From Candidatus Bathyarchaeota archaeon (lineage in GTDB: Archaea; Thermoproteota; Bathyarchaeia; Bathyarchaeales; Bathycorpusculaceae), in NCBI GenBank assembly GCA_026014735.1, contig JAOZHT010000003.1, positions 186,001-250,000 on the forward strand: 64,000 nucleotides of DNA, written 5' to 3'. Under the pieces are notes generated by a model. The model did not search any database. It was not told the origin of the DNA and worked only from the letters and a program-made list of their open reading frames with translations. Shown here one piece after another: positions 1-8,365 of the stretch; the first letter of the stretch is position 1, and each line of letters opens with the position of its first letter. The translations under genes and the position numbers were made by a program.

Positions 1-26
1 GAATAAATCTAAGGATAAGTGGAAAA

Positions 27-185
27 ATGTACAAATGCAAAGAATGCGACATAATTCTTGAAACCCGAGGAGAAGCCACCGAGGACGGCACCAGCCTCTT
101 CTACCAGTGCCCCAAATGCAAAAACATCGAACTCCACACCAAACAGTACAGCCACGGTGGCGGCCTCAGGCTAACCTACCCCTAA
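27..185 (+). CDS. Small zinc-ribbon protein (52 aa)
   Basis: Starts with ATG and encodes 52 residues with two CxxC pairs (Cys4/Cys7 and Cys28/Cys31), the layout of a single zinc ribbon. The hydrophilic body and GGG-containing tail give no further clue. Such mini zinc ribbons are common in archaea and usually bind nucleic acid or a protein partner; no specific function can be given. It converges on the next gene with only a few bases between the stops. Confidence 0.6.
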   Translation: MYKCKECDIILETRGEATEDGTSLFYQCPKCKNIELHTKQYSHGGGLRLTYP

Positions 186-190
186 ACACC

Positions 191-427
191 CTACTTTGAG
201 GCAGGCTTCACAATCAAGTAGCCCTTCTCGATGAGCCAATGATGGAACTGCCAGGTGGTGTAGAGGCAGTTGCTGCCGCATTGTTTGCGGGTGGCTTCGT
301 ATTCGGCTGAGCCTTCGGTTTGGCTGTTGAGTTTTAGCTGCACGGGGCATTGGATGTCTTTGCAGAATTCTCTGCGTTTATACTCCACGTAGCCTTGCGG
401 GATCATATTTATCAGCCGATAATCCAC
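191..427 (-). CDS. Small Cys-containing hypothetical protein (78 aa)
   Basis: A 78-residue protein with four cysteines in two pairs (Cys22/Cys27, Cys50/Cys54), which may bind a metal or an Fe-S cluster. The C-terminal third is aromatic-rich and ends in a short hydrophobic stretch. I do not recognise the family. It lies 32 bp downstream of the DUF4184-like gene on the same strand and may be co-transcribed with it. Confidence 0.55.
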   Translation of the reverse strand: MDYRLINMIPQGYVEYKRREFCKDIQCPVQLKLNSQTEGSAEYEATRKQCGSNCLYTTWQFHHWLIEKGYLIVKPASK

Positions 428-459
428 GACTAAACCATATAAGCCTTCAGATTGCGTGT

Positions 460-999
460 TTAGCCAACCAGCAGCTCATTCCAGAGGTGTCTGCGGTTAA
501 CCAGGCATAAGGTTCCGATGAGCGCAACCGTCACCACTTCCACAATAAGAGACGCCGTCGGTGCCCCCCCGAATAGCGGCGTGATGGGGCTGGGGGTCTG
601 GTACATGCTTAAGAAAGGCCAGAAGAGGGGGTTAAACGTGTGGTTAGCTACGTCAAAGAGCACATGGGAGAGCACGCCGATAAGGCAGCTGACAGCCAGC
701 GTCGTCGACAAAGTGCAGTTCTGCTTTAATTTATCCTTATTAACCGGAAAAATAGCGCCTACCAGGGGCCGATAAAGCAGCACCGTTATGGCGACTGCTA
801 GAAGAGTGCCCAGGGTTAAGCCGCCGATTAGGCTGTGGAGCACCATTCTGTCTTCTTTTCCGGTGAGCAGCCAGATGAAGAGCACTTCAAGGTCCGGCAC
901 CATCGCGCCCACGATTAAGCCGGGCAGGCTTAGGCGGGCTTTGCCTCCCAGCATGTGGAGGAGTTTAGCTATGGGGTAATGCAGGGGCGTAACTGGCAA
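460..999 (-). CDS. DUF4184-like integral membrane protein
   Basis: A 179-residue polytopic membrane protein with about four to five hydrophobic segments. The N-terminus (MPVTPLHYP), the motif GAMVPDLE, the HSLIGG segment and SHVLFD near residue 115 match the pattern of DUF4184/YdjM-like membrane proteins, where conserved His and Asp residues suggest a metal site. The start is TTG, preceded by a GGTGA ribosome site on the minus strand. The upstream region holds one of the two 21-bp sequences that bracket the mobile element. Family assignment is from motif memory only. Confidence 0.6.
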   Translation of the reverse strand: MPVTPLHYPIAKLLHMLGGKARLSLPGLIVGAMVPDLEVLFIWLLTGKEDRMVLHSLIGGLTLGTLLAVAITVLLYRPLVGAIFPVNKDKLKQNCTLSTTLAVSCLIGVLSHVLFDVANHTFNPLFWPFLSMYQTPSPITPLFGGAPTASLIVEVVTVALIGTLCLVNRRHLWNELLVG

Positions 1000-1065
1000 G
1001 CTGTCACCGCAGAGGTTTCTTCGCTAAACTATAAATTCCTATCCCCACTTGGCGCACGCATAGAC

Positions 1066-1086
1066 TAGTACATTCGTTTACAAATA
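1066..1086. repeat. Candidate left attachment site (direct repeat with 15575-15595)
   Basis: This 21-bp stretch matches 15575-15595 in the same orientation at 18 of 21 positions; both begin TAGTAC and end TTACAAATA. The right copy lies about 50 bp beyond the start of a tyrosine integrase gene, and the interval contains all the virus- or plasmid-like genes. The three mismatches weaken the case, since recent att sites are usually identical. A shared promoter element is the main alternative. Confidence 0.4.
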
Positions 1087-1207
1087 TACCTTTTGTTTGT
1101 ATGGAAAAAGTGATGTTATTCTATCTATTTTTTAGCTTAGGTTTGTTACGTTTAGCAATACAAAGGCTTAAAAACAAATCAAAGCAAAAAGGGGTAGGTG
1201 AAATAAC

Positions 1208-1690
1208 ATGCCATTATTCAACAATGAAATATTCTATTGCCCAAATACAGAATGTCCCAACGATAAAAAACTTAAACAAGAAGAAAAATGCCCCGAGTGT
1301 GGAAGTAACGCGCAAGGCTTTGGTTGGAGAGAAGCAACTAACATAATCACTGCGAAAAAAGAAAAGCAGCAAGCAGAAAAACAGAGGGAGAAAGAAGCAA
1401 AGCAAACTGAAAAAATCACTGAAAAAATAGAGGCAGGCACTATTGATTTGTTAGTTACGGAAAAAATGACGGATGAGGAAATTCAAAAAAAGAATTATTT
1501 GGATATGGTGAACTTGATTAAGCATGAGGCCGGCACTGGATGGATGCGGGCAGGCACAATAATGTCTGGAAATACTACGGATATGATTTTGGGGGCTGGG
1601 CTTAAAGCAATCATCGACCAAAATAAAATTTTGATTAGGCAAAACGAGTTGATTCTTAGGGCGCTAAATAAGGAAACAGGTATTCATTAG
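1208..1690 (+). CDS. Zinc-ribbon coiled-coil protein (160 aa)
   Basis: An AGGTGA ribosome site precedes the ATG by about seven bases. The N-terminus has a zinc ribbon (Cys11, Cys16, Cys28, Cys31). Residues 45-80 form a highly charged Lys/Glu coiled coil, followed by a helical C-terminus with a glycine-rich turn near residue 125. No known family is evident. It is the first gene inside the candidate element borders. Base composition is more AT-rich than the chromosomal genes to the right, which suits accessory DNA. Confidence 0.6.
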   Translation: MPLFNNEIFYCPNTECPNDKKLKQEEKCPECGSNAQGFGWREATNIITAKKEKQQAEKQREKEAKQTEKITEKIEAGTIDLLVTEKMTDEEIQKKNYLDMVNLIKHEAGTGWMRAGTIMSGNTTDMILGAGLKAIIDQNKILIRQNELILRALNKETGIH

Positions 1691-1752
1691 TTTGATTTTC
1701 CCTATTTTCTTTCTTCTGCTAAATGCGGAAGCAGAGTTGATATAGCAGTAAA

Positions 1753-1935
1753 TCAGGTTTTCTCACCGATCTTAGACAAGAATTGTTTGATTAATTCCTC
1801 GTCGGTTGATATGCCTTTTTGATTGTGTTTTCTTGCGCGTGAAAGTATCAGTTTAAAACCGTCCAATTTTTTTCCAGTGGACAAGTATTCTTTGATGATT
1901 TCCCTTTCATTTGGTGTTAGGATGTAGTCTCTCAA
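1753..1935 (-). CDS. Small conserved-looking archaeal protein (60 aa)
   Basis: A 60-residue charged helical protein beginning MRDYILTPNEREIIKEYL, a pattern I have seen in small uncharacterised archaeal proteins of Bathyarchaeia and Thaumarchaeota. It is mostly basic and alpha-helical. It is divergent from the gene at 2084, and the space between them contains two similar palindromic operator candidates. Function unknown. Confidence 0.55.
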   Translation of the reverse strand: MRDYILTPNEREIIKEYLSTGKKLDGFKLILSRARKHNQKGISTDEELIKQFLSKIGEKT

Positions 1936-2006
1936 ACAGGTTATCCCTTCTAAAGCTTCTTTGTCTTTGTATCTATTTAAGGTTTCTTTTGTTGTTTTGA
2001 TTGTCT

Positions 2007-2025
2007 GGTATCAATGATAGATACC
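2007..2025. promoter_or_regulatory. Operator candidate, copy 1
   Basis: A 19-bp interrupted palindrome with arms GGTATC and GATACC around a 7-bp centre. A second copy lies 44 bp downstream. The pair flanks an AT-rich stretch (TTAATAA) between two divergent genes, as expected for a dimeric regulator controlling both. Confidence 0.45.
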
Positions 2026-2050
2026 TTAATAAGAAACGATGTGTTTTACT

Positions 2051-2069
2051 GGTATCAGTGATTGATACT
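2051..2069. promoter_or_regulatory. Operator candidate, copy 2
   Basis: Second 19-bp interrupted palindrome (GGTATC, 7-bp centre, GATACT), matching copy 1 in 16 of 19 bases. It ends 14 bp before the ATG of the next gene, so a bound protein would probably block transcription or initiation there. Confidence 0.45.
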
Positions 2070-2083
2070 TAACGGTGAATAAC

Positions 2084-2260
2084 ATGATGAGTCAACAAAC
2101 AACCCAAACAAAAACTCCTCAAATCACCCCGATAAAATGTGAAAACGCATCCCCCATCCGAGAAGGCCGCATCTACTGCTGGCGCCTCCAAGAATGGGTC
2201 CACATAGAAAACTGTACCTGCAGCCCAGTTAACCGCCAACGGGCTTCAATGGAGTGGTAA
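2084..2260 (+). CDS. Small cysteine-containing element protein (58 aa)
   Basis: The ATG at 2084 (or 2087) is preceded by GGTGA at 2074-2078, so it is preferred over the in-frame GTG at 2075. The protein has four cysteines (near residues 19, 32, 43 and 45), which could bind a metal. It is the first gene of a rightward run of five small genes and lies just after the two operator candidates. Unrecognised. Confidence 0.55.
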   Translation: MMSQQTTQTKTPQITPIKCENASPIREGRIYCWRLQEWVHIENCTCSPVNRQRASMEW

Positions 2261-2262
2261 AC

Positions 2263-2553
2263 ATGGCGAAGTACACTGAAGCAGACATCAACCGTATCCT
2301 TAACCTCAAAGGCTGGATAGGCGCAACAATCGACGTCTTCAACCTCTACGGTGTCCTAACCATCGGAGTCTCCTCAGATCCCGGACAATGGGAAATCGCC
2401 CAGAGAACATACAGCGAAAACAAACTCCCCATATCTCTCAAAGACTTCGAAACCTGCCAAACAGAAGACGATGTACGAGCCGCATTCAACAGGGCAATCA
2501 AACATGCCGTTGCATCAATGATGTTCAGGGGCGAGGAAGCCTACACTCTGTAA
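2263..2553 (+). CDS. Unknown small element protein (96 aa)
   Basis: ATG at 2263 lies two bases after the stop of the previous gene; an in-frame GTG at 2254 would overlap it. The protein is mixed alpha/beta without cysteines, with a predicted beta strand region near residues 25-45. It is in an operon-like run with its neighbours. No family recognised. Confidence 0.55.
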   Translation: MAKYTEADINRILNLKGWIGATIDVFNLYGVLTIGVSSDPGQWEIAQRTYSENKLPISLKDFETCQTEDDVRAAFNRAIKHAVASMMFRGEEAYTL

Positions 2554-2592
2554 TCCCCTCAGTTTTTAGTGCTAACCTGAAAGGTGAAAAAT

Positions 2593-2976
2593 ATGAAAGT
2601 AGACAAACAAAACCTCAAACAAAAAAGTCCAGCGTTAATGAACTACCTGGAATGTGAATTAAACGAAAGCCAAAGCCTCGAAGAGTTCAAGCAGAAATTC
2701 GCTGATGTTAAAGCCATCTTTGAAGCAAGCAACGCTGCATCAAACGAGACTGCTCAAGCTGACAAAATAGACTTTATAGAATATGACCGTATCCTCGTGA
2801 GCAATGTATGTGAGAAAACGCAACAGATCATGGATGCAGTTGAAGCACTCAATGATTTCTGGCTTAACCTAATGCAAGGTTTCGTCGTCAGAGAAGGCAG
2901 TGAGGAAGTTGGAAGACCCCTGTTGAATGAGGAAAAACAGGCTCTCGTAGAGTTGCTCACTACTGGGAGTTCTTAA
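2593..2976 (+). CDS. Unknown acidic helical element protein (127 aa)
   Basis: ATG at 2593; GTG at 2584 is an in-frame alternative, and AAAGGTG just ahead serves as ribosome site. The product is acidic, rich in Glu and Ala, and predicted almost all helical. Third gene of the small-gene run of the mobile element. No known domain. Confidence 0.5.
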   Translation: MKVDKQNLKQKSPALMNYLECELNESQSLEEFKQKFADVKAIFEASNAASNETAQADKIDFIEYDRILVSNVCEKTQQIMDAVEALNDFWLNLMQGFVVREGSEEVGRPLLNEEKQALVELLTTGSS

Positions 2977-3010
2977 AATCTCTTTTTCCTCTTTTTGTGT
3001 TGTGAAATCA

Positions 3011-3382
3011 ATGAGTGAAGCTTCAAACTCTAACACTTTAACATATTTTTTAACCCTACGTGCTACCCCTCAAACTTTCAAACAAATAAACAAGGCTATC
3101 GCGGATTCAGATACTTACCTCTTAAATTTAGAAGTTAAAAATCAAGGTCAGATAGAGACGGAACTCAACGAAACACTCCTCATAAAAGAAAAGCATCTGG
3201 AGTATGTTAAAGAGAACAGGAAACATGAAAAGGCTACTCAAAAACTCAATGAAGATTGGCAACGTTACTTAGATACATACCATAAGCATGAAGAAAAAAG
3301 CGAGACATATCCCCAGACAAACTGTTCGGTTGCAGCCCCTACGAACAGTTCAAAATGGAAACTTGAGCGAGAAAGCCCTTAG
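3011..3382 (+). CDS. Unknown coiled-coil element protein (123 aa)
   Basis: ATG at 3011; GTG at 3002 is an alternative start. The N-terminal 40 residues suggest an alpha/beta fold, residues 45-100 a charged coiled coil, and the tail is Ser/Thr-rich with one cysteine. The N-terminus (TYFLTLRATPQTFKQINKAI) resembles the strand-helix start of the next small protein at 3421, so the two may share a small fold. Function unknown. Confidence 0.5.
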   Translation: MSEASNSNTLTYFLTLRATPQTFKQINKAIADSDTYLLNLEVKNQGQIETELNETLLIKEKHLEYVKENRKHEKATQKLNEDWQRYLDTYHKHEEKSETYPQTNCSVAAPTNSSKWKLERESP

Positions 3383-3420
3383 AACACCTCTCCACTATTC
3401 CCTTTTGAGTGTGAAACTTT

Positions 3421-3618
3421 ATGGAGAATGAATCAAACCCTAAAATTCAACCAGACGAAAACTTGAAGTTTGGAGGCTTAATTGTTTATGCGAGTGATGA
3501 GGATTTCCAGCGAATCAAAGAGTATATCCTAACCCAAACCACCGCTAAACTAATCTATCAGCGAAAAAGCAGCGGCTACCTCAAAATTGAAGAGTCTCCG
3601 ACGATGAGTTTTCTTTAG
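3421..3618 (+). CDS. Unknown small element protein (65 aa)
   Basis: A 65-residue protein with a short strand (GGLIVYASDEDFQRIKEYIL) followed by a helix and another strand. Last gene of the rightward small-gene run; it converges on the leftward gene at 3644. No recognised family. Confidence 0.5.
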   Translation: MENESNPKIQPDENLKFGGLIVYASDEDFQRIKEYILTQTTAKLIYQRKSSGYLKIEESPTMSFL

Positions 3619-3643
3619 AAGAATGAAAAAGAGAAAGATGAAA

Positions 3644-4012
3644 TCAGGGGGAACTGTGAAGCATCGATAACTTCACAGGCTCCGTTTTACCCTTCACATC
3701 AGGCAATGGATGCGGTGTAGAATCAGTGGCGAAGAACACGCTTAAAAGATCGCATATCAAAGCTGTTTCTTCATCCATATTTTTCGTTTTAGCCAGCAAC
3801 TCCCTGAAGGGCACAGCTGTATAGAAGCAGCATTTGTTTGCCCGATTGGATGTACGCATGATTTTTAGTCCAATGGCCTGTATCTGGGTTTGAATCGCTG
3901 TTTTTGTTTGTTTGGTGTAGCTGATTTTGAGGAGTGTTCCTTCGGGGGTGAAGACTACTATGGGGTTAAGGCTTTTTATGGTTAGGGTTTTCTCGGTCAT
4001 TTTAATACACAT
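3644..4012 (-). CDS. Unknown element protein downstream of tail-fibre gene (122 aa)
   Basis: The upstream ATG at 4012 overlaps the end of the 1032-residue gene by 11 bp; a second in-frame ATG at 4000 begins just after that gene's stop. Either way translation is probably coupled to the tail-like gene. The product is a basic alpha/beta protein of about 120 residues with an adjacent CysCys pair. Its position suggests a structural accessory or chaperone of the fibre, which is inference only. Confidence 0.5.
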   Translation of the reverse strand: MCIKMTEKTLTIKSLNPIVVFTPEGTLLKISYTKQTKTAIQTQIQAIGLKIMRTSNRANKCCFYTAVPFRELLAKTKNMDEETALICDLLSVFFATDSTPHPLPDVKGKTEPVKLSMLHSSP

Positions 4013-7000
4013 TCGTTACGCTTATCAGTATATTCGGGTCATAGCACAAAGTCATGTTTGAAGCGATGATTTCGGCTGAGTCATTCACGAGTCCATAGAT
4101 GTCGATGGTGTCGCCTGCCTCCAAATTCTCGAAGTCATGGCTGATAGGCGGGGAAGCGTCACCGTAAATGTCTGTGATTTCCTCGACAGATTCATTGTTT
4201 AGGCGAATGTCGATTTGTCCATATAACCCGTAGGAGTAGACCTGCACCATCATGCGAATGGAACCAATGATGTCCTCGTTAATTTGAATCTGCTTCAAAA
4301 GGGTATAGTAGCCGTTGCTTGTTGGTTGTGCTTCATTGTTGTAGTTTCTGGGGGTGTTACTGGCGGTGTAGGTGACGCCGACTTCAGCGCGTATACGAAT
4401 CGCTGCACTCCAGCTACCATCAGGCTGTAATATCCGCATGAAATAATCATCTTCTGTTGCGGTGCTGTGCCAATCTGTTGAGCCGTCCTCACTGTATTGG
4501 ACAATGAAGCCAGACATCGAAATCGGGGTACTCCAACTCCCAATTAATGTCCCATCATAGGCTTGGTATGCCACAGACATCCAGAGCATCGCGGAGCCAG
4601 AGGGGAAACCGTCGCTCCATCCCGAGGGGATGCCGTTGCCCGTTGGGGTATCGGGTGCTGTGGCGCTGCGTTTGAATACGTGTTGTTTCTGGTTTCCGTC
4701 GTCGCCGTCGTTGCCGTCTGCTCCGTCTTCGCCGGGTGGACCCTGAGCGCCATCCTCGCCTACAATACGATATGCCTCACTGAATATTGGAGCTGTAGCA
4801 TTATAATTCGCAAGAATCTCCTCAGCAGACAACGCACGATTATATATGCGCACTTCATCGATTATTCCTTTAAACGAAGTGCCTATATCGTCGCCACGTT
4901 TACCTACATATAAATCTGCAGTTGAATCGCGGATATCTGCGATAATGGTTCCTACCGTACTTTGTAACACAGCATTTATGTATATGCGTGATTTTTTATC
5001 TGCTCCAAATACTCCAGTCAGAAACACCCATTCATCAACAGCTAAAGCAGTATTGGCTACTGCATAACTGTTTTCGCCTGGGGTGTCATAGCAACTAAAT
5101 CTGGGGATTCCGTCAGTTTCAGAATATAAAAAGTAATTATATCCTTTCCAAATGAATCCCGTGTTACCTATGATAATAGCTTTTACCCAGCATGAAACAG
5201 TAACTTCCTCAGTTGGGCTAAGAGCCTCTGAATCGGGAACTAAAACATATTTTGATACATCTGCAGCAGTGAAGTCTCGAGCATTTCCAAATTTGCCTTC
5301 CACAACCGATGCTCCCGTTACGGCGCCATTGTTTTCTTCTCCACTATAGTCGGTTGCGGCGTCTCCAGATACCTCATCTAACGGTAAATACAGTATTAAA
5401 CCTGACATATCCAGTTGCGCAGGGAATGTTTTGGTTTTAGCGTAGATGTCGCCTTCTGCAAAGGTGTTATGCCAGTGGATTCCGTCGCTGCTATATATGG
5501 TTAATGATGATAGCCCTGATTCACCATCTGCCCCGTTATCTCCGCTAAGCTGCACCGGCGCACTCCAAACCCCCACCACCACATCCGTCGAAGACTGCGT
5601 ACAAGTCGAAAGCCAAAGCGGATAACCATCTGGTTCAGGCGGCGACAGGCTCCAACCAGACGGCACCCCAGATTCAGCCGTAGGTGTCGCAGGCTGTGAA
5701 GCAGCGCGTTTATACACGTTCACGGGGTGCTGCCCAACAAAATCCGCGGGGTCTTGGTTGATGAAATACAGGTTGGCGTAGCTGGGGTCGTAGCCAATAT
5801 CGAAATCGTATAATGTAAGCACCACATCATCCCATTCGTCACTCATGCCCCAGAGCTCCAACGTGTCGTTTTCCTCGAAGTTGGTTTGGTCTGTGTAGTG
5901 GCTTACAGGCGCTGTTTGCCCACCTGTGCGGAGTTCATTGTAGATTTCAACGCCGTTTTTGCGTAGGCTAATGTAGCTGCCAAAGTAGCCTTCCTTATCG
6001 GTAACCGACACGAACATGATGCGGATGGTGCCCTCGATTTTTTTGCCCACCCGGATTTCCTTAAGTTTAACGTATTGGGTGTGGTCAGAAGTGGATTTGA
6101 AGCTGCTGTTTGTATGGCGCACCGTATTAGAGGCAGTTATAGGGGTAGGCGGGAAGATGCCGAGGGATTGGAGATCCCCGAAGTCCTCAAGTAATTGCTC
6201 GTAAGTGGGTAACGCCGCATCAATCTCCACCTTGGATTTGCTGTTATGGCGGGTGATGCGCATGATGGGGTAGCTGCCATCCATATCCAAATAGGGGATA
6301 GAGACGGTTAGGGTGTCGCCGCTTACCCAGTCGATGCATTCCCCTGTGGGTAGAGTAAGGGGCACCGCAACGGATTCTTTGCTTTTAGCCAACTCGGCCG
6401 CTGCCAGTAAGTCGAGGGTGTCGGTGCCGGTGGCGTTGGAGGCGTTGATTACTTTGGTTCTGCCTGCTGTGCCTGCTTCGCCATAGATTATGTTGCCGTC
6501 TACGTCGGTTCCTCGGGCATAGATTTTTGTGTAGACCTGTTGGGGGTCGAGTTTGCGGGTGGGCTGAGCGATTACGCCGCTATAGCTCTGCGCCGACCCC
6601 TTGTCTGTGATGGATATGGTTAAGCCGTCTTCGACGATGGCTTTGCCCGTGTAGAGCGCAATTAATTCGATGACTTTCCAGCAGTCGGCTTTGTCGAAGC
6701 GGAGCCGTATAGTGTCGGTTGGGCATGAGCCAGCGGTTAAGCCGCATGTGGTGCATACAGCTGCGAATAACTCGTCGGCGTCTGTTCCTACACCTGCATC
6801 ATAATAGGTGAAGGGGACACCATCGGCCTGTAGAAACGCAAGGGACAAGATTTTGCATCGGATGGTGAAGTAGGTGAGGTACTGGTAGAGGAGTTTCCCC
6901 GTGAACTTCACTGCGCCGCCGTAGAGGACTCGCACGGTCGGTTTGGTTTTGGCTAAGGCGAGGTTGGCTGCGGTGTTGACGAGGTAGCATTCTATAATGC

Positions 7001-7100
7001 GTTTCTGGTTGTATTCGTCGATGTCGCCGCTTCCGCCGAGTCTTGCAGCAAGTTTAACCCATGCGCTGCCAGTGTAATATTCAAAGGTGTAGCCTGCCAA
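4002..7100 (-). CDS. Tail-fibre-like protein with LamG and collagen-like segments
   Basis: A 1032-residue protein starting at TTG, with GGAGG about ten bases ahead. Residues 1-320 resemble the compact alpha/beta N-terminus of phage tail or baseplate proteins (weak match, by feel). A beta domain at about 320-440 recurs at 910-1032. A segment with PSGWS, LW and SG marks at about 460-545 recurs at 810-890. Between the copies sit a LamG/concanavalin-like domain (about 560-770, with GKFGNA and EVRIYNRALSAEEI) and a short collagen-like Gly-Xaa-Yaa run near 790. LamG plus collagen repeats in a virus-like context indicate receptor or surface binding. Its size and neighbours fit a tail fibre or adhesin of the integrated element. 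Confidence 0.6.
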   Translation of the reverse strand: MAGYTFEYYTGSAWVKLAARLGGSGDIDEYNQKRIIECYLVNTAANLALAKTKPTVRVLYGGAVKFTGKLLYQYLTYFTIRCKILSLAFLQADGVPFTYYDAGVGTDADELFAAVCTTCGLTAGSCPTDTIRLRFDKADCWKVIELIALYTGKAIVEDGLTISITDKGSAQSYSGVIAQPTRKLDPQQVYTKIYARGTDVDGNIIYGEAGTAGRTKVINASNATGTDTLDLLAAAELAKSKESVAVPLTLPTGECIDWVSGDTLTVSIPYLDMDGSYPIMRITRHNSKSKVEIDAALPTYEQLLEDFGDLQSLGIFPPTPITASNTVRHTNSSFKSTSDHTQYVKLKEIRVGKKIEGTIRIMFVSVTDKEGYFGSYISLRKNGVEIYNELRTGGQTAPVSHYTDQTNFEENDTLELWGMSDEWDDVVLTLYDFDIGYDPSYANLYFINQDPADFVGQHPVNVYKRAASQPATPTAESGVPSGWSLSPPEPDGYPLWLSTCTQSSTDVVVGVWSAPVQLSGDNGADGESGLSSLTIYSSDGIHWHNTFAEGDIYAKTKTFPAQLDMSGLILYLPLDEVSGDAATDYSGEENNGAVTGASVVEGKFGNARDFTAADVSKYVLVPDSEALSPTEEVTVSCWVKAIIIGNTGFIWKGYNYFLYSETDGIPRFSCYDTPGENSYAVANTALAVDEWVFLTGVFGADKKSRIYINAVLQSTVGTIIADIRDSTADLYVGKRGDDIGTSFKGIIDEVRIYNRALSAEEILANYNATAPIFSEAYRIVGEDGAQGPPGEDGADGNDGDDGNQKQHVFKRSATAPDTPTGNGIPSGWSDGFPSGSAMLWMSVAYQAYDGTLIGSWSTPISMSGFIVQYSEDGSTDWHSTATEDDYFMRILQPDGSWSAAIRIRAEVGVTYTASNTPRNYNNEAQPTSNGYYTLLKQIQINEDIIGSIRMMVQVYSYGLYGQIDIRLNNESVEEITDIYGDASPPISHDFENLEAGDTIDIYGLVNDSAEIIASNMTLCYDPNILISVTNVY

Positions 7101-7226
7101 ACTATTCAGGCCTCCAGAACGTCGCTGCTGTTTGTTTGGGGAAGTTGGGGTTTTTGTTTTTCAGGGTTAAGATATGAACGCATGTTAGTCTACCTTAAAA
7201 CTTTGGGCGAATACTCCTAAATCTTC

Positions 7227-7291
7227 GGGGGAGGCGCATGTGTTTGGATTCGAGTCTATCTTCCTTAGGGGTTTGGATGCGCCCTTCCCCC
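7227..7291. other. Long interrupted inverted repeat in 300-bp gap
   Basis: Left arm GGGGGAGGCGCAT (7227-7239) pairs with ATGCGCC at 7277-7283 and, after a two-base bulge, TCCCCC at 7286-7291. The 37-base loop holds GTTTGGAT, which is repeated at the base of the stem. It lies in the 7101-7401 gap, where I see no gene other than a possible 25-residue leader. It may be a terminator, a structured RNA or a replication/packaging site. Confidence 0.45.
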
Positions 7292-7401
7292 TTTGACTCT
7301 CGTATTATTCACGATGTCAACCAGAAAGCCAGCCCAAGAAAAATTAACGCGACAAAATATATTTCATGAGCAATAAGAAAAAAAATGTTTGGGAATATAG
7401 C

Positions 7402-7866
7402 TTAAGCTTCACCATGCTCTCTATGATGACTTAACCCGTTCATCTCCATGCATTCCTCACTATGATACAGCATCGGTTCAAAATGCGTATTCAGGGAGGT
7501 GCAGCCGGGGACCATGCATTTGATTCTGGCGCCGCTCGCCATGCCATGCCAACCATACCCCAAATTGGCTTTCTTATGAATTGGGCACTCTATTCGTGAT
7601 AGTGCCCCCTGTTTTCCATAGTCGATTCGGAAGATGTTTAATGCATCACTGATTTTCTTTTTGCCGTATCTGGCGAGGATTTGCTGTTTCTTTAACGGGT
7701 TCCTCTCAAAATAGTATGCCAAGCACTCTTTTAGTTCGGCTTCGCTTAGCTGTTGACTGTGTCTTCCACGTTTTTTTCTTGGGGGTGCCGATGCAAGATT
7801 TGGGGCTGAAGCCGCTACGGCATCCGGGATGAAACTGAAAAGTGTAGTTTGGGGGTTCATGTTCAA
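7402..7866 (-). CDS. Unknown element protein, possible DNA/metal binder (154 aa)
   Basis: A basic patch (PPRKKRGR, near residue 30) is followed by a helix-turn-helix-like segment (about 42-80) and a C-terminal region with five Cys and several His residues that could hold zinc. This suggests nucleic-acid binding. It is the last of three leftward genes (8845 to 7402) in the element. No family recognised. Confidence 0.5.
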   Translation of the reverse strand: MNMNPQTTLFSFIPDAVAASAPNLASAPPRKKRGRHSQQLSEAELKECLAYYFERNPLKKQQILARYGKKKISDALNIFRIDYGKQGALSRIECPIHKKANLGYGWHGMASGARIKCMVPGCTSLNTHFEPMLYHSEECMEMNGLSHHREHGEA

Positions 7867-7885
7867 TCAAAAAATTTGGTGTTTA

Positions 7886-8329
7886 TCAGCTGAGACTTGG
7901 CGTCCAACCGTTGCAGTGTCGAATGTAGTTTTTGAGTTGACGCTCACAATGCTTGAAGTATTCCAGTTCGGCTCGAGTGATGGCTACTTGATTTCTGCGG
8001 AGGAGTTTTATGCCTAAATATTCAGCGTCTTTTTCAAGCGTCTGTAAAGCAGAATCTTTGATTGTAGCCTCTACCGCATCATAATCATAAGTGTACCCTG
8101 AACGTTGCCCCTGAGCTTGCATCCAATCTTTAACTGATGGGTAATCGCGGAGTTCCTCAAGCGCGGAGTATAAGTCGCCTCCGTCGCCGTAGGCTGCGGT
8201 GTACTGGTGGATGGCGTCGCAGATTTGGAAAACATTGAATCGGCTGGTGGTTTTATGCCAGGTTCCCAGTTTAGAAAGGTGCTCTTTAACTTGAGTATAT
8301 TCTGGGGGTAAACGAAAAGTTTGCTTCAT
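7886..8329 (-). CDS. Unknown element protein (147 aa)
   Basis: A soluble, mostly helical protein with many Tyr residues and a C-terminal helical pair. It is 19 bp upstream of the 7402-7866 gene on the same strand and probably co-transcribed. No known motif seen. Confidence 0.5.
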   Translation of the reverse strand: MKQTFRLPPEYTQVKEHLSKLGTWHKTTSRFNVFQICDAIHQYTAAYGDGGDLYSALEELRDYPSVKDWMQAQGQRSGYTYDYDAVEATIKDSALQTLEKDAEYLGIKLLRRNQVAITRAELEYFKHCERQLKNYIRHCNGWTPSLS

Positions 8330-8365
8330 GGTCTTTTAGGTAAAAAAGAAAGGATGAATGCAGGG

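Noticed and set aside
1101-1346. 81-residue plus-strand frame with a hydrophobic start
   Set aside because: It overlaps most of the first half of the zinc-ribbon gene at 1208, which has a proper ribosome site and protein-like composition.
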